DNA of 10,918 nt from Prevotella sp. UBA7782 (lineage in GTDB: Bacteria; Bacteroidota; Bacteroidia; Bacteroidales; Bacteroidaceae), in contig DLDC01000209.1 of the NCBI GenBank assembly GCA_002480935.1, positions 1 to 10,918 on the forward strand, given 5' to 3'. Of the stretch, positions 1-6,507 are shown in pieces. Position 1 is the stretch's first letter; each line of letters opens with the position of its first letter. The notes under the pieces were generated by a model that ran no database searches, was not told where the DNA came from, and saw only the letters and a list, made by a program, of their open reading frames with translations. The translations under genes were made by a program, and so were the position numbers.

Positions 1-297
1 CATGCCTCCGCAGAACGTGTCGGCATAAGACTCAGAGTCGCCGCATCCGAACAATGCCACGGTCTTGCCAGACAGGTCTGCCTGCTTCAGCACATCTATG
101 CCGTCGTACCAGTCGTCTTGCGGTTCGCCGGCTCCCCAAGTAGATGTTCCGAGGATGAGATTGTCGTTCTCAGCCACTGTGTCGGTGGTGAAGTCGGCTA
201 CGTTTATCACTTCGGCTCCCAGTTTTGAGCCTATTTTATTAGCTATTTCCTCGCATGTGCCGGTTGTTGACCCATAAACTACGATTGTCTTCTTCAT
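1..297 (-). CDS. fldA: Flavodoxin, 3' end beyond window
   Basis: A small FMN-binding electron carrier of the cytoplasm that passes low-potential electrons to partner enzymes. The first 99 residues are present and the frame runs off the left edge. The N-terminus MKKTIVVYGSTTGTCEEIA contains the FMN phosphate-binding loop (S/T-T-G-T, residues 10-14). TSTWGAGEPQDDW (about residues 52-64) is the flavodoxin loop with the Trp that stacks on the flavin. ALFGCGDSESYADTFCGG (about residues 81-98) is the second flavin-binding loop, with a Tyr at the expected place. These motifs fit bacterial flavodoxins of about 165-175 residues. The ATG at 297 starts exactly before the first beta strand. A Bacteroidota-type promoter lies at 331-361, so the gene is probably transcribed alone. 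The family assignment is secure; the symbol is by family resemblance. Confidence 0.93.
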   Translation of the reverse strand, partial: MKKTIVVYGSTTGTCEEIANKIGSKLGAEVINVADFTTDTVAENDNLILGTSTWGAGEPQDDWYDGIDVLKQADLSGKTVALFGCGDSESYADTFCGGM

Positions 298-330
298 ATC
301 TTTGTTGCTTATTGTTTTAAATTCACGGTG

Positions 331-361
331 CAAAGATACGACTAATATGGAGTGTATGCAA
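331..361 (-). promoter_or_regulatory. Bacteroidota-type promoter of the flavodoxin gene
   Basis: Read on the minus strand, TATCTTTG (331-338) matches the -7 consensus TAnnTTTG exactly. TTGC (358-361) is a -33-like element with 19 bases between them. The flavodoxin ATG is about 33 bases downstream of the -7 box, which gives a short leader. The promoter begins only about 40 bases after the protease stop codon, with no clear terminator hairpin between. Confidence 0.75.
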
Positions 362-403
362 TACCAAAAAATAATGATTTGTTGCTTTCAGCCCGACTTT
401 TGT

Positions 404-2638
404 TTACATCCATCTGAACACAGACGACCCTTTCAGCCTCTCGTCGGCACTGTCTATCTGCAGCACATATACGCCCTTGGGCAGTCCGTTTAGCGACATT
501 TCGCAGCTCTGCGTGTGCTCCGAGACCGTAGTTTGCCTCATGAGAAGTCCTGAAGTGGCGTATAATCTGAGCCTCACCGGCTCTGACAACTCCGTGAAGA
601 AGTCTACCCGGAGCCGCTCACCGCTGATGTTGACGTTCGCTTTCGGCGCATGATGGCTGCTGATGGCTTGCAGTCCGGTGGCCTTTCGGCGCAGAACCTC
701 CACCAATCCCGCGTAAACGTCTATCTCACCTTGCCCATACGTGTTGTTGGGATAGTCCAGACTGGGGTCGGGATGGCGGCATGTCTTGGCCAGGATGTCC
801 TTGATGTCGGTTGGCGACAGGGTAGGGTCGGCCTCCAGCCAGAGGGCAATGGCTCCGGCTACTACGGGCGATGCCATGGATGTTCCGCTGTTGCTGTTCC
901 ACGCATACATCCGTCCGTTCAGGTAGAAATGCTCCACGTCGCTGTTAATGTCGTTGGCATTGGGGTGCTTGGCCTCATAGAATGAGCTGTAAGATGATAT
1001 GACGATGGTGCCCGGAGCCACCACATCGGGCTTTGTCATCATGCTGTAGGTGGGCCCGGTAGACGAATATTGGCTGATGTAACCATCTGTTCCCTGGTTG
1101 AAGGTCATCACCTCGCCCTTATAGTTGAGCCATTGTGTGCGGTAAGCGTTGGAGCCTACGGCGATGGCAGCGTCGAGACAGGCCGGCGAGTTGATGTTGT
1201 GCGAGCTTTGCAAATAGTCCTTCTCGCCGTGCCGGGGGTTGTTCCACAGGTTGCGGCTGGTGTTGAAGCATTCCACTTCGGCCTCGCTGCCCCTCACCTC
1301 TACGGTGTAATAGCCTTGGCTCTTCACCTTTTCGGCATCGGCAAGGGTCAGGTCATAACATGTTTCGGCGGCGTTGTAGCATGAGGGATAGGCCTGAAGC
1401 GTGAGCAGCGCAGCCGATTGGTCCTTGCCCCTCAGCGTGTCAGTGAGCGTAGAGTCGCTGCACGCCAGCACGTCGGCCGTGCTGATAACCATTGAGTCGG
1501 CCATGCTGGCATCGTCCTTGTTGGTATGTATCACGATGTTGAACGGCTTGTCGGCCTTCAGCGTCATGCTTGCAGAGGCCTTAGAGTCATATAGATAAAC
1601 CTCTTTTTGCGCCGTTCCCGCGGGTTTTAGCATATAGTTATAATACAGACCATTGTTGCCTGCCGAGGTCACGAAGATGTGTCCGGGTCCCGTGATGGCC
1701 TTCAGTGCCTTGCCGTAAAGTATGTCTTCGCCGTAGAAATCCATCGGGCTGCCCTCGCTGAAGTTGATGACGCATGGCTCGCCCATGCTGTCGGCCATGT
1801 CAAAGAGATACTTAAAGCCCAGCACGTCGGTCGCGCTGGTATATTTATAATAGTCGGCACTGTCTATCAGATTGATGTCGTCGCTTGTGGCGTTGCACAC
1901 CAAGGCGATGTCACTCTCATAGGCCATGCCCCTATACTTGCTGTTGTATCCACTTCCTGCTGCTATCCCCGTGGTGTGGGTGCCGTGCGTCTGGTCGTCG
2001 CCGTCGCGCGGCCGGCCCAGTGCGAGCAGTGCCTCCTGCCCCCGATAGTCGCGTCCCACGTAGAGCGGCGAGCCCACCGTGTCGGCCGACAGCATGTCCC
2101 ACAGAGCGTGTATGCGGTAATGTGACAGGTCGGGCGAGTAGAAATTGGGATGCGTAAGGTCGAAGCCTATGTCCTGAACGCCCACCATGACGCCTTTGCC
2201 CGTGTAGGCCTGCGGCAGATTGTCGCCTTGATAAACGGGCAAGGCGTGCACTTGCAGGGGAACCGAGTCCATGGTTGTGCGGCTCGGCTCGTTGGCTTCT
2301 ATGCGTGTGATGGCCGGGCTGGCCGAGAGCGGAGCCAGCGCCGAGAGCGGAATGGCCACTATCCTTACGTCGCCCAACCTTGCCAGCGTGGCGCAATGTT
2401 GCGCCCTGAGCACGCCGTCGGCCTCGTTGCCGTGCGCCCCAACAAAGGCCGTCATCATTCGTTCTCTGCCCTTTGGCGTGCCGTTCAGCCCCTTTGCTCC
2501 TGCCGTTGTGCCCATTTCTTGCGCCTGCACGGCCGCACGGCGCACCCAAGCCGACATCTTGGCATACTGAGGTTGCTGAGCCGCGAGTTGCAAGAGCGCG
2601 AGAAGGCAGCTTGCGAGTATGAGTGTAAGTCTTTTCAT
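404..2638 (-). CDS. Secreted subtilisin-like serine protease (S8) with T9SS-like C-terminal domain
   Basis: An exported serine endopeptidase of 744 residues. Residues 1-20 form a Sec signal peptide with likely cleavage after LLQLAA. The catalytic triad is visible: Asp156 in GVQDIGFD, His218 in THGTHTTGIAAG, and Ser587 in SGTSMASPVVAG, with oxyanion Asn328 in VTSAGNNG. The stretch between Asn328 and Ser587 is much longer than in classic subtilisins, so about 190 residues are inserted (roughly 335-500). Residues about 670-744 look like a type IX secretion sorting domain: a short beta sandwich with LRLYATSGLLMRQ and then LNGLPKGVYVLQI. This predicts outer-membrane passage and surface attachment or release. 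Substrate is unknown. The gene has its own promoter (2659-2689) and a short leader; the ATG at 2638 is the only start that gives a signal peptide. Confidence 0.92.
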   Translation of the reverse strand: MKRLTLILASCLLALLQLAAQQPQYAKMSAWVRRAAVQAQEMGTTAGAKGLNGTPKGRERMMTAFVGAHGNEADGVLRAQHCATLARLGDVRIVAIPLSALAPLSASPAITRIEANEPSRTTMDSVPLQVHALPVYQGDNLPQAYTGKGVMVGVQDIGFDLTHPNFYSPDLSHYRIHALWDMLSADTVGSPLYVGRDYRGQEALLALGRPRDGDDQTHGTHTTGIAAGSGYNSKYRGMAYESDIALVCNATSDDINLIDSADYYKYTSATDVLGFKYLFDMADSMGEPCVINFSEGSPMDFYGEDILYGKALKAITGPGHIFVTSAGNNGLYYNYMLKPAGTAQKEVYLYDSKASASMTLKADKPFNIVIHTNKDDASMADSMVISTADVLACSDSTLTDTLRGKDQSAALLTLQAYPSCYNAAETCYDLTLADAEKVKSQGYYTVEVRGSEAEVECFNTSRNLWNNPRHGEKDYLQSSHNINSPACLDAAIAVGSNAYRTQWLNYKGEVMTFNQGTDGYISQYSSTGPTYSMMTKPDVVAPGTIVISSYSSFYEAKHPNANDINSDVEHFYLNGRMYAWNSNSGTSMASPVVAGAIALWLEADPTLSPTDIKDILAKTCRHPDPSLDYPNNTYGQGEIDVYAGLVEVLRRKATGLQAISSHHAPKANVNISGERLRVDFFTELSEPVRLRLYATSGLLMRQTTVSEHTQSCEMSLNGLPKGVYVLQIDSADERLKGSSVFRWM

Positions 2639-2658
2639 AAGCCCATCTTATTTATGGG

Positions 2659-2689
2659 CAAAGTTACTAAAAAAATCGGTTTGCGCAAG
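2659..2689 (-). promoter_or_regulatory. Bacteroidota-type promoter of the S8 protease gene
   Basis: On the minus strand TAACTTTG (2659-2666) is a perfect TAnnTTTG -7 box. CTTG (2686-2689) is a plausible -33 element with a 19-base spacer. The protease ATG is about 20 bases downstream. The -33 box sits about 10 bases after the terminator of the upstream small gene, so the two genes look like separate transcription units. Confidence 0.75.
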
Positions 2690-2699
2690 TGTGCAACGC

Positions 2700-2735
2700 A
2701 AAAAGCCGCCTTCCTCCGGTAGAAGAAAGCGGCCT
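2700..2735 (-). terminator. Intrinsic terminator of the small exported-protein gene
   Basis: On the minus strand a hairpin with arms GCCGC (2733-2729) and GCGGC (2709-2705) is followed directly by five T (2704-2700). The stem can extend by TTC/GAA after one mismatch. It lies about 27 bases after the stop codon of the small exported protein and just before the protease promoter. A GC-rich stem followed by a U-tract is the expected intrinsic terminator form for this strand. Confidence 0.75.
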
Positions 2736-2760
2736 TTATAGCATAGTGTGATGTTTCTTA

Positions 2761-3123
2761 TTACTTGTTCAGTCCACGGTTGTTGAGCGTAGTGTTCAGC
2801 AACAGGAGGTACTTGTGATACTGATCCTCGTCAAGCACAGAGTGCATATAGTTCAGATTCTTGTGAATAGCCTTCTTGAATGCAGCCTGGCGGGCGTCCT
2901 TGTCAGCCTCTGCAACGTTCTGCATGTCTGTGCTGAAGCTCTTGGCGATGTCTTCTACGGCATCCATCTGATAGATGTCGAGGCCCAGAGCGTTGCCCAG
3001 CTTGTTTACATTGATATTCATTGCATAAGCATTTACATTCTCTGTGGCATTGTTGTTATCCCCTTCTGCAAAAGCCATTGTCATTGTGAGCATGGCTACT
3101 ACTGTCAATACAATCTTCTTCAT
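2761..3123 (-). CDS. Small conserved exported protein, function unknown
   Basis: A 120-residue predicted periplasmic protein. I start it at the ATG at 3123 (MKKIVLTVVAML...) rather than the in-frame ATG at 3153. The later start gives a clean Sec signal peptide (residues 1-19, cleavage after MAFA) and is preceded by a purine-rich AAAGGAAAAAG. The mature part begins with an Asn-rich stretch and then looks all-helical. It contains DAVEDIAKSFSTDMQN and ends with LDEDQYHKYLLLLNTTLNNRG. That ending recalls the LTxxQ-type helix of Spy/CpxP-like periplasmic proteins, but this is a weak likeness, not an assignment. From memory, similar small proteins are common in Bacteroides and Prevotella. It has its own strong promoter and terminator, so it is monocistronic and possibly well expressed. 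Confidence 0.8.
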   Translation of the reverse strand: MKKIVLTVVAMLTMTMAFAEGDNNNATENVNAYAMNINVNKLGNALGLDIYQMDAVEDIAKSFSTDMQNVAEADKDARQAAFKKAIHKNLNYMHSVLDEDQYHKYLLLLNTTLNNRGLNK

Positions 3124-3157
3124 AACTTTTTCCTTTCTTTTTTCGTTTAACATCTCA

Positions 3158-3171
3158 GGCTCGCTTGAGCC
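3158..3171 (-). other. Small hairpin in the 5' leader of the small exported-protein gene
   Basis: GGCTC (minus strand 3171-3167), loop AAGC and GAGCC (3162-3158) form a five-pair GC-rich hairpin about 35 bases before the start codon and about 35 bases after the -7 box. It could stabilise the transcript or affect translation. No partner structure or leader peptide was found around it. Confidence 0.4.
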
Positions 3172-3205
3172 GTTGTCTTAACTGTTATTATCCTTAATAC
3201 ATGTG

Positions 3206-3237
3206 CAAAGGTAGGGGCTTTTGATGGAAGAACCAAA
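3206..3237 (-). promoter_or_regulatory. Strong Bacteroidota-type promoter of the small exported-protein gene
   Basis: On the minus strand TTTG (3237-3234), a 20-base spacer and TACCTTTG (3213-3206) match both consensus boxes exactly. The leader to the ATG at 3123 would be about 75 bases. Confidence 0.85.
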
Positions 3238-3738
3238 TAATTTATTATTTTGTGTGCGATAACAGCTATATTATTTGACTTACATCAAAGCACTAACTAT
3301 TAAATTATAAGATTTTCACAAATGGTTATCACATTCTGTGCATAATGTCTTGTCTGCCTCACGCCGCGGCTGATGCTTGGCAAGGCAAGGGACATAGCAG
3401 GCTGAAAGGCACGGTGAAACGGGATGGGAGGAAGGGTTAATCATTTCATTATCATGACTTTAAGTGTTGCGCGTCGTACCGTCGCATAGTCAGTTCCCGA
3501 CGATCGTTTTTCAAAATAGGCCTTTTCGCCATGCAAAAATGCCTATTTCGGCCATCAAAAGTGCCTATTTCGCAACGCAAAAAGGCCTGTTTCAGAAAAG
3601 CGGATGGTGGGTGTGACTTGACCGGATAGGCATCCGGGGCACACGACGGATGCTCTGAGGCTGGGCGAAAGGGGGATGAAAGAAGGTGGCTGATAGAAAA
3701 AATAAGGTGCAACTCTTGCTGCTTTCGGAAATAATATA
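3238..3738. other. Intergenic stretch of about 500 bases without a credible gene
   Basis: The left half (about 3238-3340) is AT-rich. From about 3360 to 3480 the sequence is more GC-rich, with no recognisable motif. Positions 3512-3594 hold a four-copy tandem repeat listed separately. Open frames on the minus strand here (3452-3775 and 3555-4106) have low-complexity, family-less translations and no start context, and one runs antisense into the next gene. No tRNA, recognised small RNA or insertion sequence is visible. The divergent orientation means both flanking promoters lie at its edges. Confidence 0.7.
3512..3594. repeat. Four-copy degenerate 21-22 base tandem repeat with palindromic cores
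   Basis: Four units carry the pattern CAAAA-x-x-GCCT-x-TTTCG. Their GCCT cores begin at 3520, 3541, 3563 and 3585, spaced 21, 22 and 22 bases. Units one and four contain the palindrome AGGCCT (3518-3523 and 3583-3588). AAATAGGC (3514-3521) is the exact reverse complement of GCCTATTT at 3541-3548 and again at 3563-3570. With TTTT/AAAA (3523-3526 and 3536-3539), units one and two can form an imperfect hairpin of 8 plus 4 pairs around one mismatch. The spacing is about two helical turns. There are no unique spacers, so it is not CRISPR. It may be a dispersed intergenic repeat or a protein-binding array; function unknown. Confidence 0.7.
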
Positions 3739-3746
3739 TACTTTCG
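3715..3746 (+). promoter_or_regulatory. Probable promoter of the GYF_2 membrane protein gene
   Basis: CTTG (3715-3718), a 20-base spacer and TACTTTCG (3739-3746) resemble the Bacteroidota -33/-7 pair with one mismatch in the -7 box (TTCG instead of TTTG). The ATG follows about 30 bases later. It is weaker than the other promoters in the window. Confidence 0.5.
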
Positions 3747-3776
3747 CAGACAGATATAACATACGAACCAGACAAT

Positions 3777-4670
3777 ATGGAATATTACATTAACATAGGA
3801 AACGAGAAACGCGGCCCTTACAGCCTGAACGAATTGGAGAGCCGTAACATTACGGCCGAGACGCTTGTCATGCCTGCCGACGGCGCCACATGGACGCCCG
3901 CATGGCAGATAGAAGAGCTCAGGCCGCTCATCAAGCGCAGCGAGGGTAGGGCAGAATCGCCTGGCAGCTCCGCGCAAGAAGCTCGTCAGGAAGGCGGAGA
4001 AGCACATGGCAGCTATGAGCAGCAAGGAGCTCAGATGGCAGAAGGCGAGCAGATTGTTGATGCTGAGCCCATCATCAACGGTCGTCCGCGTCCCATCTAT
4101 GAGCAACCCGAGCAGCGGTCGTCATCGCATTGGGGCTGTCTGGTGGGCTTTATCGTGAGTTTGTTGCTCGTCATAGGACTGCTTGCCCTGACTTGTCCTA
4201 CGGAGCAAGACCATCGCAACGCCCTGACCAATGTCATAACAGATGCCATAACCGATGAGGTACCGTCTGATTCGGCTGCTGATAACGACATCTTCACCAA
4301 GGCCATGGGCATGTTGGGCGATGCCTTCACCAGGCAAGTGGTGCAGAAGGCAGTAGACAATATGGTGCATGTAGACAACTTCACGGTGGTGTCTATAGGT
4401 CGCGTGCGTTATAACCACAAGCGGCAGATAGTGTCGGTGGGACTGTTGAACCATGTGTTTACGGTAAACAAAGAAGACCTGAAGCAGGCGGCTGAGAAGA
4501 ACTTAAAGAGTAATGTGGAAGCGCAAATACGTGAAAAGGTGGTCAACCCCTTCACCAACGCGTTGCAACAACTCATGAAGAGCGCGCTGTCTGACCCCTT
4601 CGGGCTGGGCAACGACGACGATCCTTCGTCGCCAGACGAGGATGAGGTAGACACTACAGAGGCGCTTTAA
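3777..4670 (+). CDS. GYF_2 (DUF4339) domain single-pass membrane protein
   Basis: A 297-residue protein of unknown function. Residues 1-50 form a GYF_2 domain (YYINIGNEKRGPYSLNELES, then TLVMPADGATWTPAWQIEEL), which typically binds peptides or acts as a cytoplasmic adaptor. Residues 55-117 are a Gln/Glu/Ser-rich, probably disordered linker. Residues 119-139 are a hydrophobic transmembrane segment (GCLVGFIVSLLLVIGLLAL). After it comes CPTEQDHRNAL, then a globular part up to about 275 with helices and short strands (NFTVVSIGRVRYN...VSVGLLNHVFTV). This part resembles DUF4359-like domains, a tentative match. The tail (279-293) is highly acidic. The likely topology places the GYF domain in the cytoplasm and the C-terminal part in the periplasm. 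It is the only plus-strand gene here and converges with the aromatic operon at a 9-base gap. Confidence 0.8.
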   Translation: MEYYINIGNEKRGPYSLNELESRNITAETLVMPADGATWTPAWQIEELRPLIKRSEGRAESPGSSAQEARQEGGEAHGSYEQQGAQMAEGEQIVDAEPIINGRPRPIYEQPEQRSSSHWGCLVGFIVSLLLVIGLLALTCPTEQDHRNALTNVITDAITDEVPSDSAADNDIFTKAMGMLGDAFTRQVVQKAVDNMVHVDNFTVVSIGRVRYNHKRQIVSVGLLNHVFTVNKEDLKQAAEKNLKSNVEAQIREKVVNPFTNALQQLMKSALSDPFGLGNDDDPSSPDEDEVDTTEAL

Positions 4671-4689
4671 GGTGGCTGCTCACAGCACC
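4671..4689. other. Hairpin at the convergent gene junction, possible weak bidirectional terminator
   Basis: GGTGGCTG (4671-4678), loop CTCA and CAGCACC (4683-4689) pair with one bulged G. The hairpin fills the 9-base gap and overlaps the stop codon of the minus-strand nuclease gene. Neither side has a U-tract, so intrinsic termination would be weak. Transcripts of the two convergent genes probably overlap. Confidence 0.3.
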
Positions 4690-5669
4690 AGGCGCATCAC
4701 CAAGGGCAGATGGTCGCTGAAGCCATCATTAAAACGCATACCATTATAATAGCGGCGGGGTTTCACTCCGCCGTATTTCGTGTCGGGTTCAAGCAAGAAA
4801 GGCTCGTCGTGAATAAGGCATTCTTGCACTTTGCTGCGCAGGGCTGGGCTCACAAGCACATGGTCTATGCTGCTCCACTGCCCTCTGTATCGGTATGTGC
4901 CGCGCGCTCCGTGGCTCCCTTTCGCGTTTTGGCACACGGCCGTCATGCCGTGGGCAGACAACATTTGCAGCGATTCGCTCTGCTCGTCGTCGTTGAAATC
5001 GCCCATGCACACGATGGCGGCGTGGGGCTGAAGAGCCAAAATGGAGTCTGTGGCGTGCAGCAAACAGCCCATCACCTGGGCTCTGAAGGGGCGCGAGTGA
5101 CGCTCGCCGCCCAGCTTGCTGGGGGCATGAAGCACAAAGACGTGCAGGGTGTCGCCCGACAGCACCTCGCCTTTGGCATAGAGAATGTCGCGCGTGGGGC
5201 GCATATCCTTTATAAGAGGAACGCGCAAGGAACGGCATGAGATCAGCCTGAAGGCAAACGGTGAGTAGAGCAAGGCCACGTCGATGCCCCGCTCATCGGG
5301 CGAGTGGGTCATCACATATTCGTAGCGTGCCTGACGCAGAAGCGAGCGTTGGGTGAGGTCGCGCAGCACAGTGTCGTTCTCAACCTCGCACAATCCTATC
5401 ACATCGGGCATAGCCCCGTTGGGCAGACAGAGGCTTGCCGAGGCTATTTCCTGGCCTATCCGGTTGACCTTCTGCCAGTATTTGGTGCGGTTCCAGTGCC
5501 TTGGCGCGTCGGGAAGAAATTCATAGTCGTTCTTCATACTGTCGTGCTGGCAGTCGAACATGTTCTCGGTGTTCAGCTCCATAAAGCCCAATACTGTGCC
5601 GGCCTGCTGGCTCTTGGCGCAACAGGCTGACAGAAAGAAGAAGAGAAAAAGAATTTTTCGCAACATCAT
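4680..5669 (-). CDS. Endonuclease/exonuclease/phosphatase (EEP) family lipoprotein
   Basis: A metal-dependent phosphodiesterase-fold protein of 329 residues from the ATG at 5669; a GTG two codons earlier is also possible. The N-terminus MLRKILFLFFFLSACCAKS has a lipobox (LSAC), so it is probably a lipoprotein anchored after signal peptidase II cleavage and facing the periplasm; no lipoprotein export signal follows the Cys. EEP motifs appear in order: NTENMFD (Asn33), GLCEVEN (Glu95), RGIDVALLY, FVLHAPSK (His181), MGDFNDD (Asp224, Asn226), SSIDHVLVS (Asp269), and FSDHLPLVM (Asp319-His320). These are the metal-binding and catalytic residues of the DNase I-like fold, and all look intact. The substrate could be a nucleic acid or a phosphoester. 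It follows tyrA by 25 bases, so it is the last gene of the aromatic operon, without an obvious pathway link. Confidence 0.88.
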   Translation of the reverse strand: MMLRKILFLFFFLSACCAKSQQAGTVLGFMELNTENMFDCQHDSMKNDYEFLPDAPRHWNRTKYWQKVNRIGQEIASASLCLPNGAMPDVIGLCEVENDTVLRDLTQRSLLRQARYEYVMTHSPDERGIDVALLYSPFAFRLISCRSLRVPLIKDMRPTRDILYAKGEVLSGDTLHVFVLHAPSKLGGERHSRPFRAQVMGCLLHATDSILALQPHAAIVCMGDFNDDEQSESLQMLSAHGMTAVCQNAKGSHGARGTYRYRGQWSSIDHVLVSPALRSKVQECLIHDEPFLLEPDTKYGGVKPRRYYNGMRFNDGFSDHLPLVMRLVL

Positions 5670-5694
5670 CGGCACTTGTCTTGAGGCACAGAGG

Positions 5695-6498
5695 CTACAG
5701 CTTGCGGCTGTCTATCTCTATATCGTCTTTCACATTGCGCCTTATCTTGGTGAGATAAGCCTTCATGGCGGCACTGTCCTTGCGGTCTATGATGTCGAGC
5801 AACTCATGCAGCTCCTTGCCAATATGTGCCACTTGGTCGTGCGTATAAGGGTTGAAGAGTATCTCTTGCAGCAGGTAATCGTCTTCGTTGAGCACTCCCC
5901 GCGTGATTTGCATGTGCCGTTTAAAGGTTGTTCCGGGTGCGTCCTGATGCTTCATCACGGCCGCGAAGACAAACGTAGAGACAAAAGGAATGCTCAAAGA
6001 GTAGGCCACCGTGCGGTCGTGCTCGTCAAAAGAATATTCGTATATGTTGAGTCCCAGTCCCCTATAGAGCTCCTTGAAGAAGATGCGCCCCATGTAGTCG
6101 CCCTCTGTAATGATGATGGCGTTCTCCTCACTCAGCTGGTTGAGGTTGGCAAAAGTGGGTCCGAACATGGGGTGGGTAGATACGAATGGATGGCCGCATT
6201 GCGCATACCACTGTGCCAGGTCGGTCTTCACGGAGCTGATGTCCGACAATATGCAGCTCTCAGGCAGGTAGGGCAGTATCTCCTCAAAGGCCTGGATGGT
6301 GAACTTAACGGTTACGGCGTTGATGACCAATTCGGGTTCGAAAGCCTTCACCTCCTCCATTTGGGTGAACCGCTGGCAGTTGTAGGTGAATCGCATACGC
6401 ATGGGGTCCTTCTCAATGACGGCCACCTCATGGTCAAAGGAGAGCAAGTCTATGAAGAAGGAGCCCATCTTTCCGGCTCCCATGATAAGAATTTTCAT
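5695..6498 (-). CDS. tyrA: Prephenate dehydrogenase
   Basis: Oxidatively decarboxylates prephenate to 4-hydroxyphenylpyruvate with NAD(P)+, the committed step to tyrosine in the cytoplasm. The 267-residue protein begins with a Rossmann nucleotide-binding loop, MKILIMGAGKMGSFF (G7, G9, G12). An acidic residue ends the second strand (VAVIEKDP, Glu29), which favours NAD+. SDISSVKT (85-92) is the conserved cofactor-domain turn. STHPMFGPT carries the catalytic-type His109, and DEHDRTVAYSLSIPF (about 158-172) is the second conserved His region of the dimerising helical domain. No C-terminal ACT domain is present, so feedback control by Tyr within this protein is not evident. The ATG at 6498 lies 9 bases after the DAHP synthase-chorismate mutase stop, which supports co-transcription and handover of prephenate. 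Confidence 0.93.
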   Translation of the reverse strand: MKILIMGAGKMGSFFIDLLSFDHEVAVIEKDPMRMRFTYNCQRFTQMEEVKAFEPELVINAVTVKFTIQAFEEILPYLPESCILSDISSVKTDLAQWYAQCGHPFVSTHPMFGPTFANLNQLSEENAIIITEGDYMGRIFFKELYRGLGLNIYEYSFDEHDRTVAYSLSIPFVSTFVFAAVMKHQDAPGTTFKRHMQITRGVLNEDDYLLQEILFNPYTHDQVAHIGKELHELLDIIDRKDSAAMKAYLTKIRRNVKDDIEIDSRKL

Positions 6499-6507
6499 GT
6501 CTCAGCA

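Noticed and set aside
364..403. Terminator after the protease stop codon
   Set aside because: There is a T-rich stretch but no stem of more than two or three pairs before it.
2606..2638. Lipoprotein lipobox LASC at residues 8-11 of the S8 protease
   Set aside because: The hydrophobic stretch before the Cys is too short and the hydrophobic core continues beyond it; an ordinary signal peptide with cleavage near residue 20 fits better.
1932..2722. Open frames of 205 codons (minus) and 190 codons (plus) within or across the protease gene
   Set aside because: Arg/Ala/His-rich translations are typical of off-frame reading in GC-rich coding sequence, and both overlap the signal peptide and catalytic region of the protease.
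3124..3153. Upstream in-frame ATG at 3153 as the start of the small exported protein
   Set aside because: It would add ten charged residues before the signal peptide and leave the good AAAGGAAAAAG site inside the gene.
3512..3594. CRISPR array
   Set aside because: The repeats abut with no unique spacers, are only loosely alike, and no cas gene is nearby.
3452..4106. Minus-strand open frames of 107 and 183 codons in the intergenic region
   Set aside because: They read through the repeat array and antisense into the GYF_2 gene, lack a promoter or ribosome site, and show no domain.
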